In this document: positions 1 through 8,984 of the stretch, in pieces
Layout of the letters: every line of letters begins with the position of its first letter
How positions within the stretch are numbered: the stretch's first letter is position 1
Assembly: GCA_018650165.1 (NCBI GenBank)
Contig: JABIGM010000037.1
Span: 1 to 62,800 of the forward strand
DNA length: 62,800 nucleotides
Source: Methanobacteriota archaeon
GTDB taxonomy: Archaea; Thermoplasmatota; Poseidoniia; Poseidoniales; Poseidoniaceae
Reading direction: 5' to 3'
Made by a program: the position numbers and the translations under genes
The notes under the pieces: model-generated
Database searches by the model: none
Told to the model about the DNA's origin: nothing
Seen by the model: only the letters and a program-made list of their open reading frames with translations

Positions 1-195
1 ACCCAACAATCGGAATTAGAGATAATTCAACTCCAGTGAAAAAAGTCCAAAATGCGTATTTGGAATTTCTTTCCTCACGAGCATAAACCTGGACCATTTT
101 TATTAGAACTAATTGGATAAGAATACCAATTATCACATATCCAGAAGTTTGCACAATTAATGTTTCAACACAACCGAAATAAATCTATTCCCGAT

Positions 196-870
196 TCAAA
201 CCAGAAGGCCTGCAATTAGTGACATTAATGCTGTTCTGAAGGGAACTAGAGGCCTCCATCCGTCACCAGTCAAATCCAAAAGTAAGTCGTGGAGAGGGGC
301 TAAATCAGGCCTATTACCACTAATCTCAGAAATTGGTTTAGCATCCATCCCTGCAATTTCATGACCAAACAAAGTTTCTGCAGTGAATTTACCGCTCGTT
401 CCTTGATGAGTGCGTTGCCATAACATTTCAAATTCAGATTTTGAATCTTTGGCCAACCACTCACGACGACCGCACATGTCGATTCGATTGATTTTCTTCT
501 CGGCCCTTAGGATATGCGCTATTGCATTAGCGGCATCGATTACACTCAACCAATAACGTGGACTGCTATTCATGTCCTCTCCATTAGCCCACCGAATTAT
601 TTCGGGAGCTAGCCATTTATCTGCTCGTGATGGAATCAGATCATGAATTATCAAATCCTTGCCCACCACAAGGTTCGCATCACTGCCATCAAATGATATC
701 GAATACCCATCGCCTTCGGAATACAAATTTGCGGTTGAGTATTCCAATAGGGTGGAGTTTCTCTTGTAATGGCTATCCTCTGCAGCGATTACGTCAATAT
801 CCATAGAAAGGAGTTTGTCGACTACTGCCTCACCAAGTGAACATGTCGCCCCCAGGATCAATATTGCCAT
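196..870 (-). CDS. NAD(P)-binding Rossmann-fold / NAD-dependent epimerase-like protein
   Basis: N-terminus MAILILGATCSLGEAVVDKLLS fits a GxxxxxG Rossmann nucleotide-binding motif; the rest is weakly conserved to my eye. Confidence 0.5.
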   Translation of the reverse strand: MAILILGATCSLGEAVVDKLLSMDIDVIAAEDSHYKRNSTLLEYSTANLYSEGDGYSISFDGSDANLVVGKDLIIHDLIPSRADKWLAPEIIRWANGEDMNSSPRYWLSVIDAANAIAHILRAEKKINRIDMCGRREWLAKDSKSEFEMLWQRTHQGTSGKFTAETLFGHEIAGMDAKPISEISGNRPDLAPLHDLLLDLTGDGWRPLVPFRTALMSLIAGLLV

Positions 871-920
871 TATTGTAAGCCGAAGGTTCTCTCTTGATGA
901 GGTTTCTCTTAAGCATTTTT

Positions 921-1084
921 CAATTGGGTTTTTAAATATTCAATTGATAATTTTACCTAGATGTGTTTTTTACTCTATGATTATGCGACACCAATTGAAA
1001 GTAAACTTTTACACCCTTTGTTAAAAATGAAATAAGTATGCTTTTCCAATTGGAGATAAATGGATTATGCGTCAAACTCAATTG
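921..1084. promoter_or_regulatory. Cluster of five CAATTG palindromes in the divergent intergenic region
   Basis: CAATTG at 921, 941, 992, 1047 and 1079, read directly; lies between the divergent genes at 870(-) and 1174(+). Confidence 0.5.
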
Positions 1085-1173
1085 GAAATACATTATTTGA
1101 CGGGGGCAAGTATAAGAGTCGTCACTGTAGAGGATAGAATGGCCAAGAGTCACAAGGCCGAGGAGATGGGAAA

Positions 1174-1764
1174 ATGCCAAACAACGATTATGACATCCAG
1201 GAGTTACTCCAGAGGGATGTATACGTGAATGATACAAAGGTGGGGACGATCGTAGGAGAACGTCACCATCCGAACGAAGCGAGGGTGCGCTCGATGCGCA
1301 TAATGGTGGAGCCTGAGGTTGCAGATGAATTCATGCGCAAACCTGCAGAACTTGCACCACTACACAAGGAGTTAATCCACAGCATCAGAAATGATGGTGC
1401 GGTAAAACTCTCAAAATCAATGCGTGAACTTCAGCGACGCTGGAGAAACACAGTCCGTATCGATGAGAAGCTATACGCCCCTGATGAAATGGTCGACAAA
1501 GCAGTACTAGATAATCAAGGAATGGAAATTGGAGTAATTACCGATTTGGTGAAATTCAAGCGAACTTACCGCGCCATAGTTGTCAAGACACGTATTGGAG
1601 TTCAGATCCAACATGGTGTTGAAAGTACGATTAATATTCCAATTACAGCACTAGCACGTACACGTGAGCGCCTGGATGAAGTAGTTCTGTCACGAACTCT
1701 CGACAAGTTGCTTGGCCTGCCATCTTACATGCAGGTCAACGACCCTGCTGCAGAAGTAGAGTGA
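1174..1764 (+). CDS. Tandem PRC-barrel-like domain protein (conserved hypothetical)
   Basis: Two PRC-barrel-like segments: VYVNDTKVGTIVGERHHPNEARVRSMRIMVEP and KAVLDNQGMEIGVITDLVKFKRTYRAIVVKT. Confidence 0.45.
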   Translation: MPNNDYDIQELLQRDVYVNDTKVGTIVGERHHPNEARVRSMRIMVEPEVADEFMRKPAELAPLHKELIHSIRNDGAVKLSKSMRELQRRWRNTVRIDEKLYAPDEMVDKAVLDNQGMEIGVITDLVKFKRTYRAIVVKTRIGVQIQHGVESTINIPITALARTRERLDEVVLSRTLDKLLGLPSYMQVNDPAAEVE

Positions 1765-1813
1765 AGCACACCGTCGTCTTTATGATGGGATGGCCGGTCG
1801 CCGACTTGCCTTT

Positions 1814-1887
1814 GCGCGGGTAGCTTAGTCGGCTGGAGCACCCGGCTGATAACCGGGAGGTCGCAGGTTCGAGTCCTGCCTCGCGCA
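1814..1887 (+). tRNA. tRNA-Ile (anticodon GAT)
   Basis: Acceptor gcgcggg/ctcgcgc, anticodon arm cccgg-ctGATaa-ccggg, T arm gcagg-ttcgagt-cctgc, discriminator A, CCA not encoded. Confidence 0.95.
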
Positions 1888-1999
1888 CCTTAGAACTGCT
1901 TAGGGTGCCATTGCGTCGCAATAATTGTGAAAAACTAGCAATATACAATTGTTGATTTGATGATAACCCTCATGTAGCCCCCTCACAGGCCCTTGTAAC

Positions 2000-2935
2000 A
2001 TGGTAGTGGTTTCGGGTAGCAATTCCCGCGCCCTCGCTATCGACTTAGCAACACACCTGGGATGGGAACACCATTCTCTCGAGGCACGGAGATTTCCCGA
2101 TTCAGAAGGATACATTAGAATTCCTGAAGAAGCGATAGAATCTGTTCGTAAAGAGCCCGTTGTATTGGTCTCAAATACATTCCCTGACTCGGGGATTGTA
2201 GAAACCCTCCTCCTCCTCGAAGCCCTAAGAGATGTTAGAGCAGGACGTACTGATAACCTAAATGAAATCGGACCTCAGTCGATGGAACCAGTTGGCGCTG
2301 GTGTGATTGTTGCGATTCCTTACTTCGGCTATTCTCGCCAGGATAAAAGATTCCGTCCCGGGGAGGCAATTAGTGCAAAGGCGATCGGTCGTTTGTTAGC
2401 CGCTCATTGTGATGGCATTGTTGTATTCGATTTACACGCACCTGCTGCCCTGGAGGAAATGCCGATTCCTGTGGAATTCACATCTGCTATGCCTGAGATT
2501 GCATCTTACCTACAAACCACTGTGAAGCCTGATTTTATACTCTCTCCTGACAAGGGCGCTATTGAACGTGCAAAAGCAGTTGCTGATTCGATTGGCCTTC
2601 CATTCTCATACCTAGAAAAGACACGTATTGATGCACACACTATCATTCACAAGGCGAAAGACCTCGATGTTGAAGGCAAGATTGTTGCAATCGTCGATGA
2701 TATGATTGCTACTGGAGGCACTATTTGCAAAGCCGCTGATGCATTACGAAGTCAGGGCGCCACAGGAGTTCATGCTGCATGTACTCACGGATTATTCACC
2801 GGTGGGGCCATCATGCGATTGTCAAATCATGTCGATGGCGTGTATGCAACCTCTAGTCTGGCCAATAACCGGGCTGTTATCTCCGGCGGGGCCGCATTGG
2901 CTCGTGGTGTGCGTAAAATACTGGAAGATTTGTGA
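2000..2935 (+). CDS. prs: Ribose-phosphate pyrophosphokinase (PRPP synthetase)
   Basis: VVSGSNSRALAIDLATHLG, RRFPDSEGYIRI, PYFGYSRQDKRFRPGE and VAIVDDMIATGGTI (PRPP-binding motif). Confidence 0.95.
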   Translation: MVVVSGSNSRALAIDLATHLGWEHHSLEARRFPDSEGYIRIPEEAIESVRKEPVVLVSNTFPDSGIVETLLLLEALRDVRAGRTDNLNEIGPQSMEPVGAGVIVAIPYFGYSRQDKRFRPGEAISAKAIGRLLAAHCDGIVVFDLHAPAALEEMPIPVEFTSAMPEIASYLQTTVKPDFILSPDKGAIERAKAVADSIGLPFSYLEKTRIDAHTIIHKAKDLDVEGKIVAIVDDMIATGGTICKAADALRSQGATGVHAACTHGLFTGGAIMRLSNHVDGVYATSSLANNRAVISGGAALARGVRKILEDL

Positions 2936-3021
2936 ATCTCTCCACGGGCTCTCTATCCGTGGCGTTTATATTCGAGAGGTCGTGCGCAACATTGCTTCAC
3001 ATAAGCATGAGAGTGATTTCA

Positions 3022-3393
3022 ATGAGTGCACACGTGTCATACGAAACCCCTAATGATGTCGCAGATAAAATCTACGAGATGATTCAGGCGAACAACAACG
3101 GACGAATGAAAAAAGGATCTAATGAGGTAACTAAGGCTGCGGAACGCGGTACTGCAAAGTTCATCATTATGGCAGAGGATGTTAACCCGCCAGAATTACT
3201 GGCACACATCCCGCTAATCTGCGCAGAGAAAGGTATCCCATTCGGATACGTTCCTAGCCAAGAATTCCTAGCTAAAGAAGCAGGTATGCCTGGTGGCGTA
3301 AAAACTGCATCTCTTGCCTTTTTAGAAGTATCAAAAGGTGCTCAAGAAAAATTCAACGAAGTTGTAGAGCTTGTCAAGGGGCTTTCCAACTGA
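3022..3393 (+). CDS. rpl7ae: 50S ribosomal protein L7Ae (start refined from ORF start 2932)
   Basis: KIYEMIQANNNGRMKKGSNEVTKAAERGTAKFIIMAEDVNPPELLAHIPLICAEKGIPFGYVPSQEFLAKEAG is a classic L7Ae core; MSAHVSY start at 3022. Confidence 0.95.
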   Translation: MSAHVSYETPNDVADKIYEMIQANNNGRMKKGSNEVTKAAERGTAKFIIMAEDVNPPELLAHIPLICAEKGIPFGYVPSQEFLAKEAGMPGGVKTASLAFLEVSKGAQEKFNEVVELVKGLSN

Positions 3394-3422
3394 AGTTTTT
3401 ACTGAACTCGGAGGAATAAGAA

Positions 3423-3647
3423 ATGTCTGAAGAACTCGGAGGATGGCCTGCAGAGGTTGTCGAAGTAGTAGGAAGAACTGGTATGACTGGTGAGGCTACT
3501 CAAGTAAAGGTGCGTGTCAATGATGCACCTAACCCACGTGACGTGGGCCGTATTATTACAAGAAACGTGATTGGACCTGTCCGTATCGGAGATATTCTGA
3601 TGCTACGTGACACTGGTCGTGAAGCACGTAAGCTCAACTATAGGTGA
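3423..3647 (+). CDS. rps28e: 30S ribosomal protein S28e
   Basis: [63 protein letters not shown]. Confidence 0.95.
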   Translation: MSEELGGWPAEVVEVVGRTGMTGEATQVKVRVNDAPNPRDVGRIITRNVIGPVRIGDILMLRDTGREARKLNYR

Positions 3648-3652
3648 TCAAT

Positions 3653-3841
3653 ATGCCAGAACAGAGAATTTGTAGCTTCTCCGGAGAGATAATCGAACCG
3701 GGAACAGGATTGATGTTTATCCGCAGAGACGGGACAGTACAATGGTTCGCGAACAGTAAGTCTCGCAAAAATGCAGTCAAACTAAAGAGAAACTCTCGCC
3801 GTGTTAAATGGACTCGCCATTACGTTAAAGGCGGCGCTTAG
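3653..3841 (+). CDS. rpl24e: 50S ribosomal protein L24e
   Basis: MPEQRICSFSGEIIEPGTGLMFIRRDGTVQWFANSKSRKNAVKLKRNSRRVKWT. Confidence 0.93.
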   Translation: MPEQRICSFSGEIIEPGTGLMFIRRDGTVQWFANSKSRKNAVKLKRNSRRVKWTRHYVKGGA

Positions 3842-3914
3842 TACTAGAAAGCCTGTATTTTCAATCGCTGCGCTCAAATAGGGCTTGCCAGTCGGCCACA
3901 CTGGTGGAAATAGT

Positions 3915-4361
3915 ATGCAGACTACCTATGTCATGGTAAAGCCGGATGGTGTACAGCGCGGACTGGTTGGAGAAATCATTCAGAGATTCGAACGAAAGGG
4001 ACTACAATTGGTTGGACTAAAGCAAGTCATTGCGAGTGAAGAGATTGCAAAAACACACTATGCAGTTCACGCAGAAAGACCATTCTTCCCTGGACTAATC
4101 AAGTTCGTAACTAGTGGGCCTGTTGTTTGTATGGCTTGGCAAGGTAAAGATGCAATCAGTGTAGCTCGAAATTTAATCGGCCCAACAAATGGTCGTGAAG
4201 CCGCCCCTGGAACTATTCGTGGTGACTTTGGCATGGACATTGGTTACAATATGATTCATGGATCAGATGCTCCTGAAACCGCTGAATTCGAATTAGGACT
4301 TTGGTTCCCTGAAGGCGTTAACGAATGGAAACAAGACAGTCAGTCTTGGGTTTATGAGTGA
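3915..4361 (+). CDS. ndk: Nucleoside diphosphate kinase
   Basis: [78 protein letters not shown] (active-site His region). Confidence 0.96.
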   Translation: MQTTYVMVKPDGVQRGLVGEIIQRFERKGLQLVGLKQVIASEEIAKTHYAVHAERPFFPGLIKFVTSGPVVCMAWQGKDAISVARNLIGPTNGREAAPGTIRGDFGMDIGYNMIHGSDAPETAEFELGLWFPEGVNEWKQDSQSWVYE

Positions 4362-4369
4362 TTATTTAT

Positions 4370-4395
4370 CAATTGTAAATTTAAAAAAGCAATTG
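4370..4395 (+). promoter_or_regulatory. Putative promoter of aIF5B: TATA-like TTTAAAAA flanked by two CAATTG sites
   Basis: caattgtaaatttaaaaaagcaattg; TATA-like box starts 27 nt upstream of the ATG at 4407, consistent with a leaderless or nearly leaderless transcript. Confidence 0.55.
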
Positions 4396-4406
4396 GGGTT
4401 TTACAT

Positions 4407-6245
4407 ATGTCTGAAGAGGGAGATGGTTCCGAAACCATTCCTGAAGAGGTGGTGAAAGACCTCGGCTGGCAACGCCAACCTATTGTTGCAGTTCTTGGGC
4501 ATGTAGACCATGGTAAAACTAGTGTTTTAGATCATTTTAGATCACTTGGTAACGAGAGACAAGCTAGTGTGATGGATCGTGAAGCAGGGGGCATAACCCA
4601 ACACATTGGCGCAACCGAAGTTCCTGCGAAAATTCTCAATGAGACTTGTGCAGCCATGACTGGTGGAAAGGATTTCAACAGTCCAGGATTACTGTTCATA
4701 GACACCCCCGGTCACCATTCTTTCACAAGTTTGCGAAGTCGTGGCGGGGCTTTAGCTGATATCGCAATCCTTGTTGTCGATATCATGGAAGGGTTACAGC
4801 CTCAAACAATCGAAAGTCTTCGAATCCTTCGTGATAAGAAGACTCCATTCGTAATTGCTGCCAACAAAGTTGACCGCTTACACGGATGGAGGACCGAAGA
4901 TGGTCGTTCGTTCATTGAATCATGGGCTAACCAACGAGATGATGTCAAGCAGTACTTCGAAGATCGCTATTGGAAACTACTTGGTCAATTCAGCGAACAT
5001 GGATTCAACATTGAGCGCTATGACAAGATTAGGGATTTCAAGTCGAACCTCGCATTGGTTCCATGTTCTGCAAAAGACGGTGAAGGGTTGCAAGATTTGC
5101 TAACGGTTACTGTTGGACTGGCAGAAAGGTTCCTTGAAGAGCGACTTCGAGACACATTAGGTGATGGCGAAGGCACGGTTCTTGAAATGAAAGATGAGAG
5201 GGGGCTAGGAAAAACCATTGATGTTATTCTAAATCGTGGTGAATTAAATGTTGGCGACACTATCACACTTGTTGGAGCAGATGGGCCATTTTCTACTCAC
5301 ATCAAGGGTATGTTCAGACCAAAGGGTATGTCTGAAATGCGCGATGCGGGCGATAGATGGGAATCCTGCGATAACGCAATTGCAGCGTGTGGCTTGAAAA
5401 TCGTTGCACCTGGGCTTGAAAAGGTTCTTGCTGGCACCACCTTACGCCAAACAAACAACTCTGAATCGAAAAAGACCGCTGAGGCTGAAGCGCGTAAAGA
5501 AGCAACAATCTCAGTCGATATCGCAGAAGAGGGGGTGGTTATCAAAGCGGATACCATTGGTGGCCTTGAGGCTCTAGCCTTTGAGTTAAACAAGTTGGAA
5601 ATACCGATTCGCATGGCAACGATTGGGCCTGTTAACAAAAGAGACATCATTACTGCACAATGTGCAGAGGACCCTCTGAATCAAATTATTCTCGCATTTT
5701 CAGTAAAAGGCAATTCTGAAGTCCAGCCTCGTCTTGAAGGCCCGGATGCTGAAATTAAATTCATTAGCGCCGACATCATATATCGTATTCTTGAGGACTT
5801 TGAAGAGTGGAGAGATGCCACGAAGGCGGAAATGGAAGCCGCTGCAAGAGAAAATCTTGTTTATCCGGGTCACTTACTGTACCTTGCAGATCACACCTTC
5901 CGAAATAAAGGTCCAGCAATTGTTGGAATGCGAGTGGTTGGGGGTCGTGTCCATGTTGGCCAACGAATCATGAAATTGGATGGAACTCAAATCGGGCAAA
6001 TCAAGAGTCTTCGTACTAGGTCCAGTGAAGAAGTAAAGGAAGGACGCCAGGGAGATGAGCTCGCAGTTGCAGTAATGGGTCCTACAGTTGGACGTCATAT
6101 CGATGAGGGGGATGAGTTCTGGGTAGACATTCCAGCGGCTCATGCCAAGAGATTGCGAAAAATCGATTTAACGCCTATCGAAGAAGAAATTCTAGATGAA
6201 ATCACCCGTCTTCACAGGAAGAATGACCACTTTTGGGGTCGCTAA
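4407..6245 (+). CDS. infB: Translation initiation factor IF-2 (aIF5B)
   Basis: G1 GHVDHGKTS, G3 DTPGHHSF, G4 NKVD; archaeal aIF5B architecture. Confidence 0.96.
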   Translation: MSEEGDGSETIPEEVVKDLGWQRQPIVAVLGHVDHGKTSVLDHFRSLGNERQASVMDREAGGITQHIGATEVPAKILNETCAAMTGGKDFNSPGLLFIDTPGHHSFTSLRSRGGALADIAILVVDIMEGLQPQTIESLRILRDKKTPFVIAANKVDRLHGWRTEDGRSFIESWANQRDDVKQYFEDRYWKLLGQFSEHGFNIERYDKIRDFKSNLALVPCSAKDGEGLQDLLTVTVGLAERFLEERLRDTLGDGEGTVLEMKDERGLGKTIDVILNRGELNVGDTITLVGADGPFSTHIKGMFRPKGMSEMRDAGDRWESCDNAIAACGLKIVAPGLEKVLAGTTLRQTNNSESKKTAEAEARKEATISVDIAEEGVVIKADTIGGLEALAFELNKLEIPIRMATIGPVNKRDIITAQCAEDPLNQIILAFSVKGNSEVQPRLEGPDAEIKFISADIIYRILEDFEEWRDATKAEMEAAARENLVYPGHLLYLADHTFRNKGPAIVGMRVVGGRVHVGQRIMKLDGTQIGQIKSLRTRSSEEVKEGRQGDELAVAVMGPTVGRHIDEGDEFWVDIPAAHAKRLRKIDLTPIEEEILDEITRLHRKNDHFWGR

Positions 6246-6341
6246 ATACGAAATATTTGCCTAATTGTTTCGACTTACTGACGCAATACCTTGAAGTATG
6301 GAATGGACTGGTTCCAATTTGTACCAAGGGATGTAATTACC

Positions 6342-7349
6342 ATGAATGCAGGATTCCAAGCAGGCGCACCAGCAGGTGACCACCGCACTAAAGACCTCAT
6401 TGCAACCGTTTCTTCGATTGCAAATTCGCTAATGGGCGAGGTTTCAAAAGTTATTATTGGTAAGAATGAAAATCTACGTAGAGTAACTGTTGGAATTCTA
6501 TCAAACGGTAACATGCTGCTAGAAGATTTCCCTGGACTTGCAAAAACACTGCTTGCAAATACTTTCGCTCAAGCCCTTGGTTGCAAGTTTAAGCGTGTTC
6601 AATTTACTCCCGATTTGCTTCCGAGTGACATTATGGGGACATACATGTATGACCAGAAGTCCGGTGAATTCAAACTGCGTGCAGGTCCACTTTTTGCTAA
6701 CATACTACTAGCAGACGAAATTAACCGTGCACCACCTAAGACACAGGCAGCATTGCTTGAAGCAATGGAAGAAAAGCAGGTTACAATCGAAGGAATTACT
6801 CACAAGTTGCCAGCGCCGTTCGTGGTTATTGCAACTCAGAACCCTATCGAGCAAGAAGGAACATATCCGCTTCCAGAAGCACAGATGGACCGTTTCTTGA
6901 TGAAGATGAGTATGGGATACCCAGATCGTGCCGAAGAAAAAGCAATTCTGGCTCGTCGAAAGCTGCGTGGAAAAGATGGTCACGATGTTGAACAGATCAC
7001 TTCACCAAAGAAGGTCGTTGCAATGCAAAAGGCATTGGAGACTGTCCATGTAGACCCTGCAATTTTGTCTTACATTATTGAAATCGTACAGCGTACACGT
7101 GAAGACCACCGTGTAGTAAACGGTGCATCTCCTCGTGCATCTCAAGCATTATTCAAGTCGGGACGTGCGGCTGCTGCTATCGATGGCCGTGATTATGTAA
7201 TTCCAGATGATATCAAAGGGATTTCACTTCAGATTATCTCACACAGAATCAATATGAAGCCTGAGGCTAAGATTCGTGGAATTACTGGAATGCACATTGT
7301 TCGAAAGATTCTTTCTGAAGTTCCAGTTCCTGTCATCCAACAGGGCTGA
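6342..7349 (+). CDS. MoxR-family AAA+ ATPase (start refined)
   Basis: EDFPGLAKTLLANTFAQALG, LLADEINRAPPKTQAALLEAMEEKQVTIEG, VIATQNPIEQEGTYPLPEAQMDRFLMK. Confidence 0.93.
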   Translation: MNAGFQAGAPAGDHRTKDLIATVSSIANSLMGEVSKVIIGKNENLRRVTVGILSNGNMLLEDFPGLAKTLLANTFAQALGCKFKRVQFTPDLLPSDIMGTYMYDQKSGEFKLRAGPLFANILLADEINRAPPKTQAALLEAMEEKQVTIEGITHKLPAPFVVIATQNPIEQEGTYPLPEAQMDRFLMKMSMGYPDRAEEKAILARRKLRGKDGHDVEQITSPKKVVAMQKALETVHVDPAILSYIIEIVQRTREDHRVVNGASPRASQALFKSGRAAAAIDGRDYVIPDDIKGISLQIISHRINMKPEAKIRGITGMHIVRKILSEVPVPVIQQG

Positions 7350-7428
7350 TTACCACTCGGTTAATGCCATTCTTTACAGAGGGGAGACTCCCTCGTATGA
7401 TTCGGCAGTGGCCGTTGAGGAGTGAAAG

Positions 7429-8397
7429 ATGAACCCTTACAAGATGGTAGTGGCAGTAGCAAACCAGAAAGGTGGCTGTGCTAAAACAACTACTGCGGTC
7501 AATTTAGCCACCGCACTTGCCAAAGGTTCAACTAAATTCAAAGTACCTCCGGCCAAAGTTCTACTAATCGATTTAGACCCACAAGGTAATTGTGCAACAT
7601 CTTTTGGTGTTGAAAAGAAAAAAATTCGAAAAACAGCATACGATTTACTAGTTAATGACGGCGGCGAAGATTTACCATTAATGGAAGAATACCTGATTTC
7701 GCCTCAGGCTTTGACTGATTCGATGAGGAAAGCCTGGGCAAAGCGTAATGAAAATTCGAAACGAATTCCAAATGATTTAGGTATTGATAACCTATGGCTT
7801 CTGCCTAGTGACATACACCTCTCTGGAGCAGAGATTGAACTCAGTCACCGTATTGGCCGGGAAACCCGGCTTCGAGAAGCTCTCGCTCCTATCATCGATA
7901 ATTTCGACCATATCATTATCGATACACCACCTTCCCTCGGATTATTATCGATAAATGCATTATGTGCTGCAAATTGGGTATTTATCCCAGTACAGGCTGA
8001 ATACTATGCATTGGAAGGATTCAGTATGCTGATGAATAGTGTAAAGATGATCCAAAAGAGAATCAATAGAAACTTGAAGATTTTTGGAGTTGCCATGACT
8101 ATGGTGGACCAACGTTCAAAATTATCGCTCCATGTATGTGATGAAGTTCAATCAAAAATACCGAAAAAAGTATTCAAAACCCCAATTAGAAGGTTGGCAA
8201 AGGTTGCCGAAGCAGCCTGGACTGGTGCGCCAACTGTGATTCTGAACAAACCAAGTAGCAGTGGAGCAGGGGCTGGAAGTCGAGAATATTGGTCACTTAC
8301 AAAGGAATACCATGAGCGAGTACAAGAAATGAGACGACGATTTGGAGTCACAGAACACCCGCGTCTTTTGCTTGAAAAACAAGGGCGGACTTTCTGA
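7429..8397 (+). CDS. parA: ParA/Soj-family ATPase
   Basis: Deviant Walker A NQKGGCAKTTTAVNLATAL; LIDLDPQGNCATSFG; IIIDTPPSLGLLSINAL. Confidence 0.92.
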   Translation: MNPYKMVVAVANQKGGCAKTTTAVNLATALAKGSTKFKVPPAKVLLIDLDPQGNCATSFGVEKKKIRKTAYDLLVNDGGEDLPLMEEYLISPQALTDSMRKAWAKRNENSKRIPNDLGIDNLWLLPSDIHLSGAEIELSHRIGRETRLREALAPIIDNFDHIIIDTPPSLGLLSINALCAANWVFIPVQAEYYALEGFSMLMNSVKMIQKRINRNLKIFGVAMTMVDQRSKLSLHVCDEVQSKIPKKVFKTPIRRLAKVAEAAWTGAPTVILNKPSSSGAGAGSREYWSLTKEYHERVQEMRRRFGVTEHPRLLLEKQGRTF

Positions 8398-8458
8398 GAC
8401 TGAGTTGAATTTGTTAGATTGATTGCACTATTGCGCGTGATATTCAAGTAGTCAACAG

Positions 8459-8716
8459 GTGCCAAGGCTTACTATGACTGGCGAAGGTATGACCTCGGTA
8501 AGTGTAAGTTACGAAATCCGAAGGCAATTGAATACGCTGCGAACGATGGATGGGCATCGTAGTGTCGACACATTTCTCGGAGAGTTAATTCGTGCGCATA
8601 AATTAGCAAAAATGAATGGTGAACTCGAGAGTTTACGTTCACAGATGAAAGAAGTAGCAGATGTCAATGCGGAACATTTAGTTCAACGATTGAATCTATC
8701 TCCATTCAAGGTATGA
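8459..8716 (+). CDS. Small ribbon-helix-helix-like protein, ParA partner or antitoxin candidate
   Basis: MTSVSVSYEIRRQLNTLRTMDGHRSVDTFLGELIRAHK resembles VapB/ParB-type RHH; starts 62 nt after parA ends. Confidence 0.5.
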   Translation: MPRLTMTGEGMTSVSVSYEIRRQLNTLRTMDGHRSVDTFLGELIRAHKLAKMNGELESLRSQMKEVADVNAEHLVQRLNLSPFKV

Positions 8717-8717
8717 G

Positions 8718-8984
8718 GTGTTCAATATGGACTGGCGACCATCGGGATATTTGCTTTCAACCAAAGATTTAGTTCATGCAGTATTTGATTCCAATAGCGA
8801 TGCTGGTAAATTACTCGTAAAAGCGACCATGGGTGAAATTGAACTATTTGCAAATGCTAAAAGTTGGAATGCGATTTTGTGGTTAATCACTAATACACTC
8901 AAAGCAGATGGTGCACCAATCTATTCTGGAAAGCAATTAGGCAATCTGAAATCGTGCTTGCCAATTGTTTGGCGTTCCGATTAA
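8718..8984 (+). CDS. Small hypothetical protein directly downstream of RHH gene
   Basis: 88-aa ORF starting 2 nt after the RHH gene stop; no confident family. Confidence 0.4.
   Translation: MFNMDWRPSGYLLSTKDLVHAVFDSNSDAGKLLVKATMGEIELFANAKSWNAILWLITNTLKADGAPIYSGKQLGNLKSCLPIVWRSD

Noticed and set aside
953-1237. 94-aa minus-strand ORF in the divergent intergenic region
   Set aside because: No plausible domain and overlaps the start of the plus-strand PRC-barrel-like gene.
1736-1948. 70-aa minus-strand ORF (REAGLEPATSRLSAGCSSRLSYPRKG)
   Set aside because: Translation across the tRNA-Ile gene, same artefact type.
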